A stretch of 64,000 bases of DNA from Henckelia pumila. Taxonomy: Eukaryota; Streptophyta; Magnoliopsida; Lamiales; Gesneriaceae. How positions within the stretch are numbered: position 1 is the stretch's first letter; every line of letters begins with the position of its first letter. A model generated the notes under the pieces. That model saw only the letters and a program-made list of their open reading frames with translations, searched no databases and had not been told where the DNA came from. This document shows, piece by piece, positions 32,468 through 44,906 of this stretch. Made by a program: the position numbers and the translations under genes. The stretch is taken from contig NC_133121.1 of the NCBI RefSeq assembly GCF_033568475.1, positions 195,992,664-196,056,663 on the forward strand, read 5' to 3'.

Positions 32468-35255
32468 TGTGAAGACCTCGGGTGCTAATCTCAATTATCG
32501 ACATTCAATCAGAATTACACTGATAATTAAACTAATAACTTACAAGCAAACAAATTAAACTTGAAAGCAAAAGCAATAAAAAATTTTATTTTTATTTTTA
32601 AAAAAATCAAGGCCTCGCTAGATCGGTAAAAGTTCACCGATCGAGCGAGCACAAATTCAGAAACTTTCTGCCCGCAATTCAAATGGCCTCGCTCGATCGG
32701 TTAAAGTCCACCGATCGAGCGAAAGGTTTGGTGCAGAAATCCAGAATCTGCTGTTGCTGTCCTATGCAATATATAAAGGGCTTGAAATATTCAAAGCATC
32801 ACAATTCCATACTAGAATGATCTAAAGGCAAGCTACAAAGTATAACATGCATACAAACTCAAACCTTAACTTGTACAAGTTTCTACAATGCAATACATCA
32901 AACTCATAAGTTGCATACAAGTATTGAAACTAAACTTCCAACAACTAACTTATACAAGGTTTGACAACATATATACAAAATTCAGGTAGCTCAAAACATC
33001 AATTGACAGCAACTTCTATTCTTAACCCGAGTCTCCACCCTAATCTCTCAATATCTCGTTTCCACGTCAAGTCCGACTCGAATATTCTTCAACCTGATGC
33101 AATGCACACATACAAGAAAAACAACAGCCGGATAACTCCGGTGAGAATAAATCTCGGTATGAAAGACATCTATATAAATCAAATAGAAATAAATCAATCA
33201 AGTAATTTACTATTACAATCAACAATTTCCTTATACCTTACCTGCCGGATGTCTTTCAAATAAACTCATTCAATATCATAAAGACTCGAATACGGTTGAA
33301 GGTTAAAGGATTCAAGTCTTACAGAATCGATAATTTAAAAATTCATATCGTTGGGATCCCGGGAATATAATCAGGCCATAAAAAAATCAGCCTCCCACCT
33401 ACGCTCCCGCTCGGGGTGGTAAAATCTGATATTCCCTGGACTGTGAACACTATATTGAGAACCGTGGCAAAAGAAATCAAGTCAGATCCCTAGCCTCTCG
33501 CATATAAGTTCACCACGTCCAATATTTTCTTTTCGATTCTGTTTTCAAGGTTTCGAAAGAATTGTGGCTCAAAGAGTTTACTCTCAACTCTATAATCAAT
33601 CTACCACAACTCAACACTTCAAAATAATCGAAACCAACAATCTCAAATAAATTATCCATCATATATCTCAACAAGAAATCATGTTGAAAGCAAACAACTC
33701 ATATATCAATTAACTCAATCAACAAAGTCAAGTAATTCATAGAATCATATAAGATTAAGTAAAACACCTAATCATGCATGTATGTGATTTAATAAACTCG
33801 AAAACCACCACGTCTTTGAGTTATACTACCTGTCGAATTAATGTCGAATCATACCTTGATCTTGATCTTTACTTCTCAAAACTCTTGTAACTTCTAAACA
33901 ACAACAACAAGCTTCTCAAAATTCTGCTCACTTCACTTCTTGTTCATTCTTCTTTAGTTGTGTCCAAATTGAAGCTCATTTCAAATCAATTCCGGACTCG
34001 TCGACTCGACTTCAATACTTTCCAAATTAAATATGAATTACATTGTTTAAAACTCAACATCAGCTTCTAAACATCATTACAATTCATCAAGCAGCAACTA
34101 CAATTCTTGATCGATTGAACGGAATTTAAACCGACGGCGCAACGATTCAAATTCGATAAATCCAAAGGCTTACACATCATCTAAAAAAATTGATCTAAAT
34201 CTAATATCAACCTCAATATATAATCCATAATTCGAAAATAGCATCCCAATAATTTTAGAATTTCATATCAATTCAAAATCTTCTACCGACGGCACAACGG
34301 ACCGGAATCGAAAATTCTAAAAGCATTAACATCATCTTCTCAATCATCTAAACACATATTCATATCAATTCCCATCAGCCATACACGAATTCAGCAGCAT
34401 AATATTTCCAGAATTTCAGAAAATATTCAAAAATTGATAAATATGCCCGAACAACGATCTTTTCACGATTCGACTTAGATATGCTATCGTCGTATATACT
34501 AGAACATGTTTATACAATCAAATCTTAATTCTAACAACATCTTAAAATTCAAACACGGTAGAATTTAGCCAAACTTACGTCAAAGTGTAGAACTCGAAGC
34601 CGTGATCGCAAATATACGATCAATTTGAAATTCTACCGGCCGGATCGATTTCTATGAATTTTTGAAAGACAAGAATCGGCCATGGAATCAATTCTCTAAG
34701 TTTTCTGCCTCTTCTCTCGTTGGAACTCTGATGGAATACATGCAATTTCATATGGAGTTACATGTGTGATCCACTTGCCAACAATTGGAATTTTTCCCTT
34801 TAGTCCTTGAATTTCTTAATAATTGCAAATCGGTCCTTGGAACCTTCATCCATCTCTCTCTCGGTATTACTGTTGCTGAAGGGAATATATACACATGCAA
34901 AGTGTAATATTAATCTCTTGTTGACAAGTCAAATCCCATTTTTGTAGTTTAGCCCTTGAAACTTCGATATTTGCAGTTCAGTCCCTGCTCGAGTTTCTTC
35001 TTCCAATTAAATCCTTTAATTCTTGGAACATGGAATTTGAATCTTAAATCCCATAAATATTCAATTAGAATATTTAATCTTTTAATTTAAGAATCCCGGA
35101 ATTTTAATTCTCAAAACCCATAAATTCTAAAATTAAATATTTTCGGCTCGAAAATTGAATCTCTAATTTCCATAAATTCCAAATTGAATATTTTCCAAAT
35201 ACGAAATTTAAATCTCTAATTCCGTAATTAATATTCATATTTTCAGGGCCTTACA
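32468..35255 (-). repeat. Element B 3' LTR (left copy)
   Basis: Near-identical to 38956-41744. Contains the paired hairpins built on CTCGATCGGT (32614-32649 and about 32690-32725). A shared open stretch of 100 codons at 32961-33263, also present in the other LTR, has no recognisable domain and I regard it as LTR sequence. Rich in short direct repeats of A/T motifs. Confidence 0.92.
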
Positions 35256-35275
35256 ATTCCTCCCCTCTAAGGAAT
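35256..35275 (-). other. Element B polypurine tract
   Basis: Reverse complement CTTAGAGGGGAGGAAT directly abuts the 3' LTR. It confirms the minus orientation. Confidence 0.8.
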
Positions 35276-37617
35276 GATTTCGTCCTCGAAATCGCATTCA
35301 ATCTTACCACAAAATCTCATAAACTGAAAAGCTGCCTGAAGTAATTCTTACTTCTATTCTGTGAATTCAGATATCTGTTCTGATATCTCTTCTCATCTTT
35401 TCCTTTCTGATCACTTATTCAATCATATCAATTTCATTCTTCCGTAGTCACTGAGTTAACTCCCTTCTAAGCTGCTCTTACTCCTGATCAAAATCTGTAT
35501 TGATCATTCCAATTATTTCACAACCTTATCAGGTTCTATTTCCTCTAATTGGAATTCATAGACAAGAGTTTAATTGATGTTCTTCCGCGTATACACCAGA
35601 AACAAGTCTTATTTATTCACAAACATCTAGATCGTTTCTGGGCTCTCTCTTTCTGAATCAAATGGTGCTTCAAACAGAACAGTTCTCACTGATCATTCCG
35701 TTCAAACTTCAAAATTTATATCTGTCATTCAATTTCCAACTCGGTCCAGTCTGCACTGTTCTTATTCTGTTCGGATCAATCTTTACATTTTCTTTATTTT
35801 CACAAACCATATCCGGTCTAATCGCCGATATTTCGGAAATACTCTCTCAAAATAAAGAAATTCCTGATTCTGTTATCATCTCATAATCAAAACTCTATCT
35901 CTATATCCATTAGTTAGCTGTTACAAGAATCAGAATCATCAAGTGGCAAAATTAAATCAGATAATACCGAATCAGATACTATAATTCTGAGCATTTCAAA
36001 AACAAAATCTGGATAGTCGCCTCAGACAATCCATCGATCAGAGGATGGTATAGTGCAATCACCTCCAATCAAACACTCAGAATCTCTGAAAATCGATGCC
36101 ACACTCTCTCAAATAACTCTAAAGTCTCTATCTCGACAATAGATTTCAATGATTCTTGTAATCTTATAACATCAATATCTTCTTAACAACTATCTAATCA
36201 TATCTGTATTCCATCTAATACAGTATATTATTAAATTGGTCGGAACTTATCTTCAATCCATTCGCAAACTCTTGACAACTCGAGTAGTTTCAACTAAAAT
36301 TATTTCGAAAATTTGATCTTACTTCAACTCAAAAATCATAAAACCGTTTCATAGCACATTCAGTCTCCTCTTTTCTGCTTCTTTTACAGGAAATTTAGAT
36401 ATTGATACTTCAATTCGGTCGTATCTGTTTCCATTTTCTTTCATCAATACTAAATTCCGAGTAATTCATACATTTTTCAAACAGCTAAATGGATATTTAA
36501 TCTGTTGTAGTATGCCTTTTTCAGGATGTGATATCTCATATCTAGATTACCCGACACACTCAAACGAATATTCATTTCAACATCCATTCTTGTTTCTAAA
36601 TTCTAATCGCTTAATTTATACTCAATGTTGCTTTAATCTCTCCAAACAAATTTAACATAGTTTGGATTGCAACAATCCTGAATATTTGAGTATTTTTTCT
36701 AGAAACTCAAGTACAAACAAAGTCTTTAATCAGTCGATCAAGCCTTAATATCCAGTTCTGGCAAAATCATACAATCAATTCAAAATTCTTACTGGTACTC
36801 TGACTCCAAATTTCTATCTGTTACGAGTCAAAATCATCAAAATATACTGAATTTATATACCAAAAGATCAACGACTCTTGCAATTCATAATCAAAGAAAC
36901 TCACTCAAGTAGAGGTCATCCAAAGATCAAATATTCTGAACGACAAAATTTGCAAAGTGAAAACAACTCACTTGCATCTCGACTTTAAGCGAGTGAATCA
37001 AATCAGACTCTAACAAAGAATAAGAGTCAATCAAAACCAATCGAGGTCGAATACAAAACCTCATAATCGATATCAAGAAATTCAAGAGTCATGATTCCAT
37101 GATATACTAGATTCAGCAAAATCAAAAAGAAGACTCAACTGTAACTGATTTTTGTACTTATCTTATCAAATTTCTAAATTGTTCCCAAATAATCATGATT
37201 GATCCAAAACTTATTCAATACCCAAAATAAGCGGAACCTGAATTTGATAATTCTCGCAATATTTCAAGTAACACAATCAACTTCCTTTCAATCTGATTTC
37301 TATCAAACTCTAATTCAGCTTTTCTGATACAAGTACTGATATCTTCTTTCTTAGCCGTTCATCACGATTAGTTCATAATAACTATTTCAGATAAAGGTTC
37401 AACATACCGTTAATGTAACATAATAGATTATGCAACTATATCTATATGCAATGCACCCAGTTTCATCAATATACAGGAAAATTACTCAAAACTCAAATAT
37501 ACCTGTAATGTCATCATCTGGTGCATATTGAACCAAAGTATCGGTAGATGCTTGTTGTCTCAGAGTTGGATCTTCATTCAAGTTTTTCCTCGTTCCCCAA
37601 GGATTAGGACACACTCT
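35276..37617 (-). pseudogene. Element B pol remnant, decayed and shortened
   Basis: About 2.3 kb where a pol of about 4 kb would be expected. No frame is open for more than short runs. One recognisable trace is HPLIDGLSEATIQ near 36053-36015 (minus), the worn integrase block normally [10 protein letters not shown]. The first 30 bp retain the family signature GAT TTCGAGGACGAAAT. All catalytic motifs are unreadable. Apart from this I see nothing in the stretch. Confidence 0.6.
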
Positions 37618-38478
37618 CTAAAAATGTCCCACTTCATAGCAACGATGACATTTTCCTAAAGTTCCTCGGCATTCGTCGCTAGCATGTTTTCCTCCACAAT
37701 GAGTACAGTATTCGCCGGCAAATTCTGCTTTCTGACCTATACGAAGTTGCTTCAATCTGCTAGAGCTAGAAGAGCTACTTTCAGACTTCTTGAATTGTTG
37801 CCTCAAATGCTGTAACCGCTTTTCACTTCCACTAACACTACCTCCTGCCTCATAGCAGCTCTGTGATGACAATTGTGACTGAAAGTGCGGTTGTTCAAAA
37901 TTCTGAGGCACGATTGAACTTTCTTTCTGTCTCATAAAACTGTCGTCAGCTCTTTTAGCCCTGTCAGTAGCATCAACCAATCTATTTGGTCGCCCAACAT
38001 CTATCCAAGCATAAATTTCCGGATTCAGTCCATTGATAAACAAATTCGTTTGGACTTCTTCATCCTGAATTATGTGAGGAACAAATCGGAGCAAATTGGA
38101 GAATTTAGCAACATACCCATCGATAGTCAAATTTCCCTGTTGCAAATTAACAAATTCTCCTGCTCTATCTTCTCTATAAGATCTCGGAAGAAATTGTTGA
38201 CAAAATTCAGTCTTAAATACCTGCCAAGAAATTACTATACCTCTGTTTTCCATACATTGCTTCGTCGCAAACCACCAGCTTCTTGCTAAATCTTGCAGTT
38301 GGTATACAACAAGTTTGATTCTTCGTTCATCAGAGTATTCTAAAGATTCAAACCATTGATCAAGCTCTTCTAACCAACCTTCACAAACATTCGTATCTTC
38401 GGTACCTTTCAGAATTGGCGGATTATAAGTCTGAAATCATTCAAATAGCACCTCCATCGGTGTGAGTGTAGCATCCAT
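37618..38478 (-). pseudogene. Element B gag (one internal stop)
   Basis: The frame starts MDATLTPMEVLFE at 38478, reads a TGA at 38437-38439, then continues NPPILKGTED, CEGWLEELDQWF and RSWWFATKQCMENRG. From 38253 it is open for 211 aa: VFKTEFCQQFLPRSYREDRA, LQQGNLTIDGYVAKFSNLLR (gag capsid core), a Ser run, and zinc-knuckle sequences (CTHCGGKHASDEC, CHRCYEVGHF). TAG/TGA follows at 37618, just where the second knuckle should finish. Homologous to the gag of element C. It might still supply a truncated Gag by start at an internal Met. Confidence 0.8.
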
Positions 38479-38955
38479 CGATTCTGATAGGTTACTACAA
38501 TACTGATCTGTTCAATCGGAGGTAATTCCTTCACTTGCGGAGTACTGTTCGGTTCAATCTAGGGTGCTTACATCACCCAAATAACCTGACTTACTTGAAA
38601 AGAAAATTCATAAGCAACACAGAGATTATACTATTCAAATCATTAAAAAAAATAATACATATAATCTCATGCTTTGTCATAATACACATGCTTACAATTC
38701 TTCATGCTATTCAAAGAAACATGCCTACAAGGAATTCAAAATTCATGTGAATTCACATAATCAAGTAAGCACATAAATATTTAAGCATGTACTCAAATAA
38801 TTTTTTTTTTCCAAGAAGTAAATCACACTCACATACATTTTATCAATTTCAGTAAAGCATCAATCAAGCCATACTAAAAAAAAAATGCATGCGACTCGAT
38901 CTACCCCGCTCAATTTCTATCTTATTCCAAGAACTTACGCTCTGATACCACCTGT
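38479..38955 (-). other. Element B leader and primer binding site
   Basis: The PBS is at 38939-38950 (reverse complement TGGTATCAGAGC, initiator tRNA-Met), 5 bp from the 5' LTR. The rest is untranslated leader up to the gag ATG at 38478; nothing else is recognised in it. Confidence 0.75.
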
Positions 38956-41744
38956 TGTGAATACCTCGGGTGCTAATCTCAATTATCGACATTCAATCAG
39001 AATTACACTGATAATTAAACTAATAACTTACAAGCAAACAAATTAAACTTGAAAGCAAAAGCAATAAAAAAATATATATTTTTTTAAAAAAAAATCAAGG
39101 CCTCGCTCGATCGGTAAAAGTTCACCGATCGAGCGAGCACAAATTCAGAAACTTTCTGCCCGCAATTCACATGGCCTCACTCGATCGGTTAAAGTCCATC
39201 GATCGAGCGAGAAGGTTTTGTGCAGAAATCCAGAATCTGTTGTTGTTGTCCTATGCAAGATATAAAGGGCTTGAAATATTCAAAGCATCACAATTCCATA
39301 CTAGAATGATCTAAAGGCAAGCTACAAAGTATAACATGCATACAAACTCAAAACTTAACTTGTACAAGTTTCTACAATGCAATACATCAAACTCATAAGT
39401 TGCATACAAGTATTGAAACTAAACTTCCAACAACTAACTTATACAAGGTTTGACAACATATATACAAAATTCAGGTAGCTCAAAACATCAATTGTCAGCA
39501 ACTTCTATTCTTAACCCGAGTCTCCACCCTAATCTCTCAATATCTTGTTTCCACGTCAAGTCCGACTCGAATATTCTTCAACCTGATGCAATGCACACAT
39601 ATAAGCAAAACAACAGCCGGATAACTCCGGTGAGAAAAAATCTCAGTATGAAAGACATCTATATAAATCAAATAGAAATAACTCAATCAAGTAATTTACT
39701 ATTACAATCAACAATTTCCTTATACCTTACCTGCCGGATGTCTTTCAAATAAACTCATTCAATATCATAAAGACTCGAATACGGTTGAAGGTTAAAGGAT
39801 TCAAGTCTTACAGAATCGATAATTTAAAAATTCATATCGTTGGGATCCCGGGAATATAATCAGGCCATAAAAAAATCAGCCTCCCACCTACGCTCCCGCT
39901 CGGGGTGGTAAAATCTGATATTCCCTGGATTGTGAACACTATATTGAGAACCGTGGCAAAAGAAATCAAGTCAGATCCCTAGCCTCTCGCATATAAGTTC
40001 ACTACGTCCAATATTTTCTTTTCGATTCTGTTTTCAAGGTTTCGAAAGAATTGTGACTCAAAGGGTTTACTCTCAACTCTATAATCAATCTACCACAACT
40101 CAACACTTTAAAATAATCTAAACCAACAATCTCAAATAAATTATCCATCATATATCTCAACAAGAAATCATGTTGAAAGCAAACAACTCATATATCAATT
40201 AACTCAATCAACTAAGTCAAGTAATTCATAGAATCATATAAGATTAAGTAAAACACCTAATCATGCATGTATGTGATTTAATAAACTCGAAAACCACCAC
40301 GTCTTCAAGTTATACTACCTGTCGAATTAATGTCAAATCATACCTTGATCTTGATCTTTACTTCTCAAAACTCTTGTAACTTCTAAAGAACAACAACAAG
40401 CTTCTTAAAATTCTTCTCACTTCACTTCTTGTTCATTCTTCTTTAGTTGTGTCCAACTTGAAGCACATTTCAAATCAATTCCGGACTCGTCGACTCGACT
40501 TCGATACTTTCCAACTTAAATCTGAATTACATTGTTTAAAACTCAACATCAGCTTCTAAACATCATTACAATTCATCAAGAAGCAACTACAATTCTTGAT
40601 CGATTGAACGGAATTTAAACCGACGGCGCAACGATTCAAATTCGATAAATCCAAAGGCTTACACATCATCTAAAAAAATTGATCTAAATCTAATATCAAC
40701 CTCAATATATAAGCCATAATTCGAAAATAGCATCCCAATAATTTCAGAATTTCATATCAATTCAAAATCTTCTACCGACGGCACAACGGACCGGTATCGA
40801 AAATTCTAAAAGAATTAACATCATCTTCTCAATCATCTAAACACATATTCATATCAATTCCCATCAGCCATACACGAATTCAGCAGCATAATATTTCCAA
40901 AATTTCAAAAAATATTCAAAAAATGATTAACATGCCCGAACAACAATCTTTTCACGATTCGACTTAGATATGTTATCGTCGTATATACTAGAACACGTTT
41001 ATACAATCAAATCTTAATTCTAACAACATCTTAAAATTAAAATACGGTATAATTTAGCCAAACTTACGTCAAAGTGTAGAACTCGAAGCCGTGATCGCAA
41101 ATATACGATCAATTTGAAATTCTACCAGCCGGATCGATTTCTATGAATTTTTGAAAGACAAGAATCGGCCATGGAATCAATTCTCTAAGTTTTCTGCCTC
41201 TTCTCTCGTTGGAACTCTGATGGAATACATGCAATTTCATATGGAGTTACACGTGTGATCCACTTGCCAACAACTGGAATTTTGCCCTTTGGTCCTTGAA
41301 TTTCTTAATAATTGCAAATCGGTCCTTGGAACCTTCATCCATCTCTCTCTCGGTATTACTGTTGCTGAAGGGAATATATACACATGCAAAGTGTAATATA
41401 AATCTCTTGTTGAAAAGTCAAATCCCATTTTTGCAGTTTAGCCCCTGAAACTTTGATATTTGCAGTTCAGTCCCTGCTCGAGTTTCTTCTTCCAATTAAA
41501 TCCTTTGATTCTCGGAACATGGAATTTGAATCTTAAATCCCATAAATATTCAATTAGAATATTTATTCTTTTAATTTAAGAATCTCGGAATTTTAATTCT
41601 CAAAACCCGTAAATTCTAAAATTAAATATTTTCGGCTCGGAAATTGAATCTCTAATTTCCATAAATTCCAAATTGAATATTTTCCAAATACGAAATTTAA
41701 ATCTCTAATTCCGTAATTAATATTCATATTTTCAGGGCCTTACA
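38956..41744 (-). repeat. Element B 5' LTR (right copy)
   Basis: Partner of 32468-35255; contains the promoter for the minus-strand transcript. Two hairpins lie in tandem near its 3' (inner) side: a perfect 14-bp stem at 39102-39115/39124-39137 with an 8-nt loop, and a 12/14-bp stem at 39176-39189/39198-39211. Confidence 0.92.
39102..39211. repeat. Tandem hairpins in element B LTR
   Basis: Arms CTCGCTCGATCGGT and ACCGATCGAGCGAG (39102-39115, 39124-39137) pair perfectly. A second hairpin with the same core follows at 39176-39211. Both are conserved in the left LTR, with one arm mismatch each. Confidence 0.85.
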
Positions 41745-41749
41745 AACAT

Positions 41750-42391
41750 TTACTTTTCGCAACTAACATTTACTTTCTCGCAACTAACATAAAACAAAAG
41801 TCATATATTTTATTTAGACGATAGCGTGGCACTGCCGGTTGTTCTAAATGAAATATGGTAATTTGATCTAACATTTAATTTTATGTCAGTTTATATTTAT
41901 GCACTTATATATATATATTATGGGTACCATATATTAATTATCGGTTAATCTGATATTAATATAGTGGGAACTATATTATATGATATATTTGTTTAAATAT
42001 TTAATTGTTCTTTTATGTTTATATTTATGCATCTATATATATATTATGGGTATCATGTATTAAATAACGGTTAATCTGATATTAATATAGTGGGAACTAT
42101 ATTATATGATATATTTGTTTAAATATTTAATTGTTCTTTTATGTTTATTCTTATTTTAGTTTCTTTTATTTATTTTTGTTAAGCAATCTTAAATAAACCA
42201 ACAATGAACCTTTGAAGCCTTGACAATTTTATAATTTGTGTATTTGAAGTTTTATAATAATATTTCCATCTATAATATATCATTGCTAAAATTAAACTTA
42301 CAGCATCATCTCCGTGGATCGATCTCGTACTCACGAATATATTACTTGCAGACAATCTACACTTAGGTGAATTACAATTTAAGTTGTAGCA
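41750..42391 (+). repeat. Element A 3' LTR, second part
   Basis: Continues the LTR after element B and ends TTGTAGCA at 42391, followed by TSD TAATT. It contains a tandem duplication of about 135 bp (units around GGGTACCATATATTAATTATC and GGGTATCATGTATT, about 41888-42150) that is single in the 5' LTR. Confidence 0.9.
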
Positions 42392-42396
42392 TAATT

Positions 42397-44906
42397 CAAT
42401 ACTGAATTTTCTATTTATTACAGTGTAACGTGAAGAAAGATACTAGCGTTGGCCTCTGATGGCTAGAAGAAGCATATGCTTCTTGAATGACACTCCAGTC
42501 TATGATATTACTTCTTCTTTGATAAAATAAATCATAGATTTGTTGTTTAATTTGCTATTGGGAATAAATTTGTTGTATAATGTTTGTTGGACTAAATTTA
42601 TTTATTTATTTATAGGTAATGTTGGAGAAGATTCATTTGTAAGTTTGAAAATGTATTACAATGGAACAATGAAGGGCACATGTACATCAAAAGAATATGT
42701 TGGAGGAAATATTGATTATTATGACTGGGTAGACAACAATAAAATCAAAATGCTCTATTTGTATGGATTTTCTGAGGAATTAGGCTTCCAAGAGCCGAAG
42801 AGGGTTAGATTTTGGCACACAATGGGGTATAATTCAAGCAAGGGTAGATATCTGAAGGCTGGTGCACATTTAGTAACAATTAAAGATAACATCCGAACTA
42901 ACCATAAAGTGTAGATTTATATAGCATAGGAGTGTAATGATGAGAATGATAGCAACGGTGAAACAGGCACAAATGAAGAGGGAAGTGGATCAGATGAGGA
43001 TGCTGATTATGAGGAAGAAGATAATTTTCATGATAGTGATTATGATTTTGAAGAAGATGATAGGATTTTTTATACTCATGTTGATCATGATGTTGGAATG
43101 AATTATGATGCAATGATTGTTGATCATGGAGGTATTCCTAATGATGTTTTAGCTCAAATGCAGGATGAAGAAGGTGATGATAATTGTGTTGACAATGGTG
43201 AATTAGATAGTAATTTGGATTCTGATAGTGATTATCGTAAATCCCATAAATTTCCCTTGTTCGACCCAATTAAGGATGCAAAGAATCCTGATTTGAAGGT
43301 TGGAATTATTTTTAGCTCAAGAGATGAGGCTAAATTTGCCATTGAAAGTAACTACATTAGACCGGGGAGACCTGTTCGGTTCGTTAAAGTTGATAAAAAG
43401 AGGCTTAGGGGTCGGTGCAGAAATGAAGGATGTGATTGGGTGATTTATATGTCGCCAATGTGTCGTGATAATTTTTGGCAGATAAAGAATTTTAAGTCGG
43501 AACACAATGGTTGTTTTTGGGATATCGGTAATAGAACCGCGAGTTCTAGTTGGTTGGGAAAAAAAAATTTCAAAAAGTTTAAAGAGAAAAGTTGGGGGTC
43601 ATAGCATTCATAGAACAAGTTTACTCCAGCTTGAAATTAAAAATTTCAGGGAAGAAATATTATTTGGCTAAGAGAAAAGCTCTTGAGCTAGTGCAGGGAA
43701 CCATTTCCCAACAATTTGGTAAGATTAGAAGTTACTGTCTTTAGTTGAAAAATGTTTATCCAAGTACCACAGTGATCTTAAAATTGACCGAGGATGACGA
43801 TGGCCCGAGATTTCAGCGCATGTATAACTATTTTCTACATGCAAAGAAGGTTTTAAGAAAGCATGTAGACCTTTAATAGGTATTGATGGGTCTTTTTTGA
43901 AGATTAATTATGGGGAACAATTTTTAACATCAGTTGGGCTAGATCCCAACAATAATATATTTCCCATTAGTTATGCGATAGTAGAAAGAGAGACAAAGTA
44001 CACTTGGATGTGGTTCCTACAGATATTGGACTCTGACATAGGATTTGGAGATGGATATGGCTGCACTTTCGTGTCAGACAAACAAAAATATCTAATTCCA
44101 GCATTTGAAAGTATATTTCTTGCTGCGGGAATCGTTTTTGTGTTAGACATTTACGCTCAAACATGAAAAGAGATGGTTTCAAAGGCACATCTATTAAAAA
44201 TGCACTTTGGACAGCTTCAAGAGCAACAACAGTTGCTGATTTTCGACAAAGTATGGATGATATGAAACGGATGGATGAGAAGGCTGATGATTGGTTGTCC
44301 AAGAAACCAGTGGAGTATTGGTCTAAGTCACATTTCACCACTACTCCCAAGTTTGACATACTTTTAAATAATATGTGAGAATGTTTCAATAGTCTCATAT
44401 TGGATGCTCGAGAGAAACCTATAATTCCGATGTTTGAAAATATAAGGAGTTTGTTGATGGTCCGTTTTCATCTTAACAGAGAGAATGCTAAGAAATGGGA
44501 CAAGGATATTTGTCCTAAAATTAGAAATTTTTAGGCAAATGTTTACATGGAGGCATCACAACATAGCCCTCTACAAGCTGATCAAATGCACTTTCAGATT
44601 GATGGACCATCTGGTCAACACACTGTTGACTTTGGTACAAACTCTTGCAGCTATAGAAAATGGGACATAACTGGCATCCCTTGCGCGCATGTGGTGTGTG
44701 ACCTTTGGTGTAAGCATCAAGATCCACTGCAATATGTTATTTCTTATTATGGTGTCGAGGCATACAAAAGATGCTATGAGAATGCTATTTTTCCAATTAA
44801 TGGTCCTTATCTATGGCCGGAATGTGAGTTGATACCTCCACTACCACCGGTGTACAAAGAAAACGTGGGCAGGCCTGCTAAATTGAGAAGGAGTGAAAGA
44901 GATTAA
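42397..44906 (+). pseudogene. MULE (MuDR-type) transposase, broken
   Basis: After an intron-like acceptor (TTTATAG, 42615) the MuDR N-terminal domain reads SLKMYYNGTMKG, YVGGNIDYYDW. An acidic linker follows, then the plant MuDR domain VGIIFSSRDEAKFAIESNY with FVKVDKKRLRGRC and FWQIKNFKSEHNGC. The transposase core begins GIDGSFLKINYG near 43880 (first Asp), with SDKQK near 44078 (second Asp region). The C-terminal SWIM zinc finger is CSYRKWDITGIPCAHVVC near 44650-44700. Stops at 42912 and 42930, stops after 43600, and several frameshifts inactivate it. The first exon may include 42460-42530 (MARRSICFLNDTPVYD). Confidence 0.85.

Larger units (their letters stand above)
32468..41744 (-). mobile_element. 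Element B: gag-only Ty3/gypsy retrotransposon
   Basis: A 9277-bp element with perfect TSD AACAT (32463-32467 and 41745-41749). The LTRs are about 2788 bp, start TGTGAA, end CCTTACA and look only 2-3% diverged. On the minus strand: tRNA-Met PBS, a largely open gag, a short and unreadable pol, then PPT. A young insertion with a long-dead pol indicates a non-autonomous lineage moved by enzymes of another element. Related to element C by LTR start, gag and PBS. Confidence 0.9.
7538..42391 (+). mobile_element. Element A: LOG-carrying Athila/Tat-like LTR retrotransposon, with nested insertions
   Basis: Bounded by a perfect 5-bp target duplication TAATT (7533-7537 and 42392-42396). LTRs start TGAT and end GCA. 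Inside are a tRNA-Asp-type PBS, gag, remnants of protease, integrase, three accessory ORFs including a LOG gene, and a polypurine tract. The RT and most of RNase H are missing, so the copy is non-autonomous. Its length of 34.9 kb is due to insertions: G, F plus D between gag and protease, and B inside the 3' LTR. By eye the two LTRs differ at about 5-7% of positions over their first 400 bp, so the insertion is not recent. Confidence 0.9.

Noticed and set aside
32961..33263. A 100-codon open frame present in both LTRs of element B (also 39450-39752)
   Set aside because: Its duplication is explained by the LTRs; no domain, no codon bias, and it lies antisense to the element's own transcript.
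43098..43604. Host gene with acidic N-terminus
   Set aside because: The segment is in frame with the MuDR N-terminal domain and contains the plant MuDR domain; it is part of the transposase.
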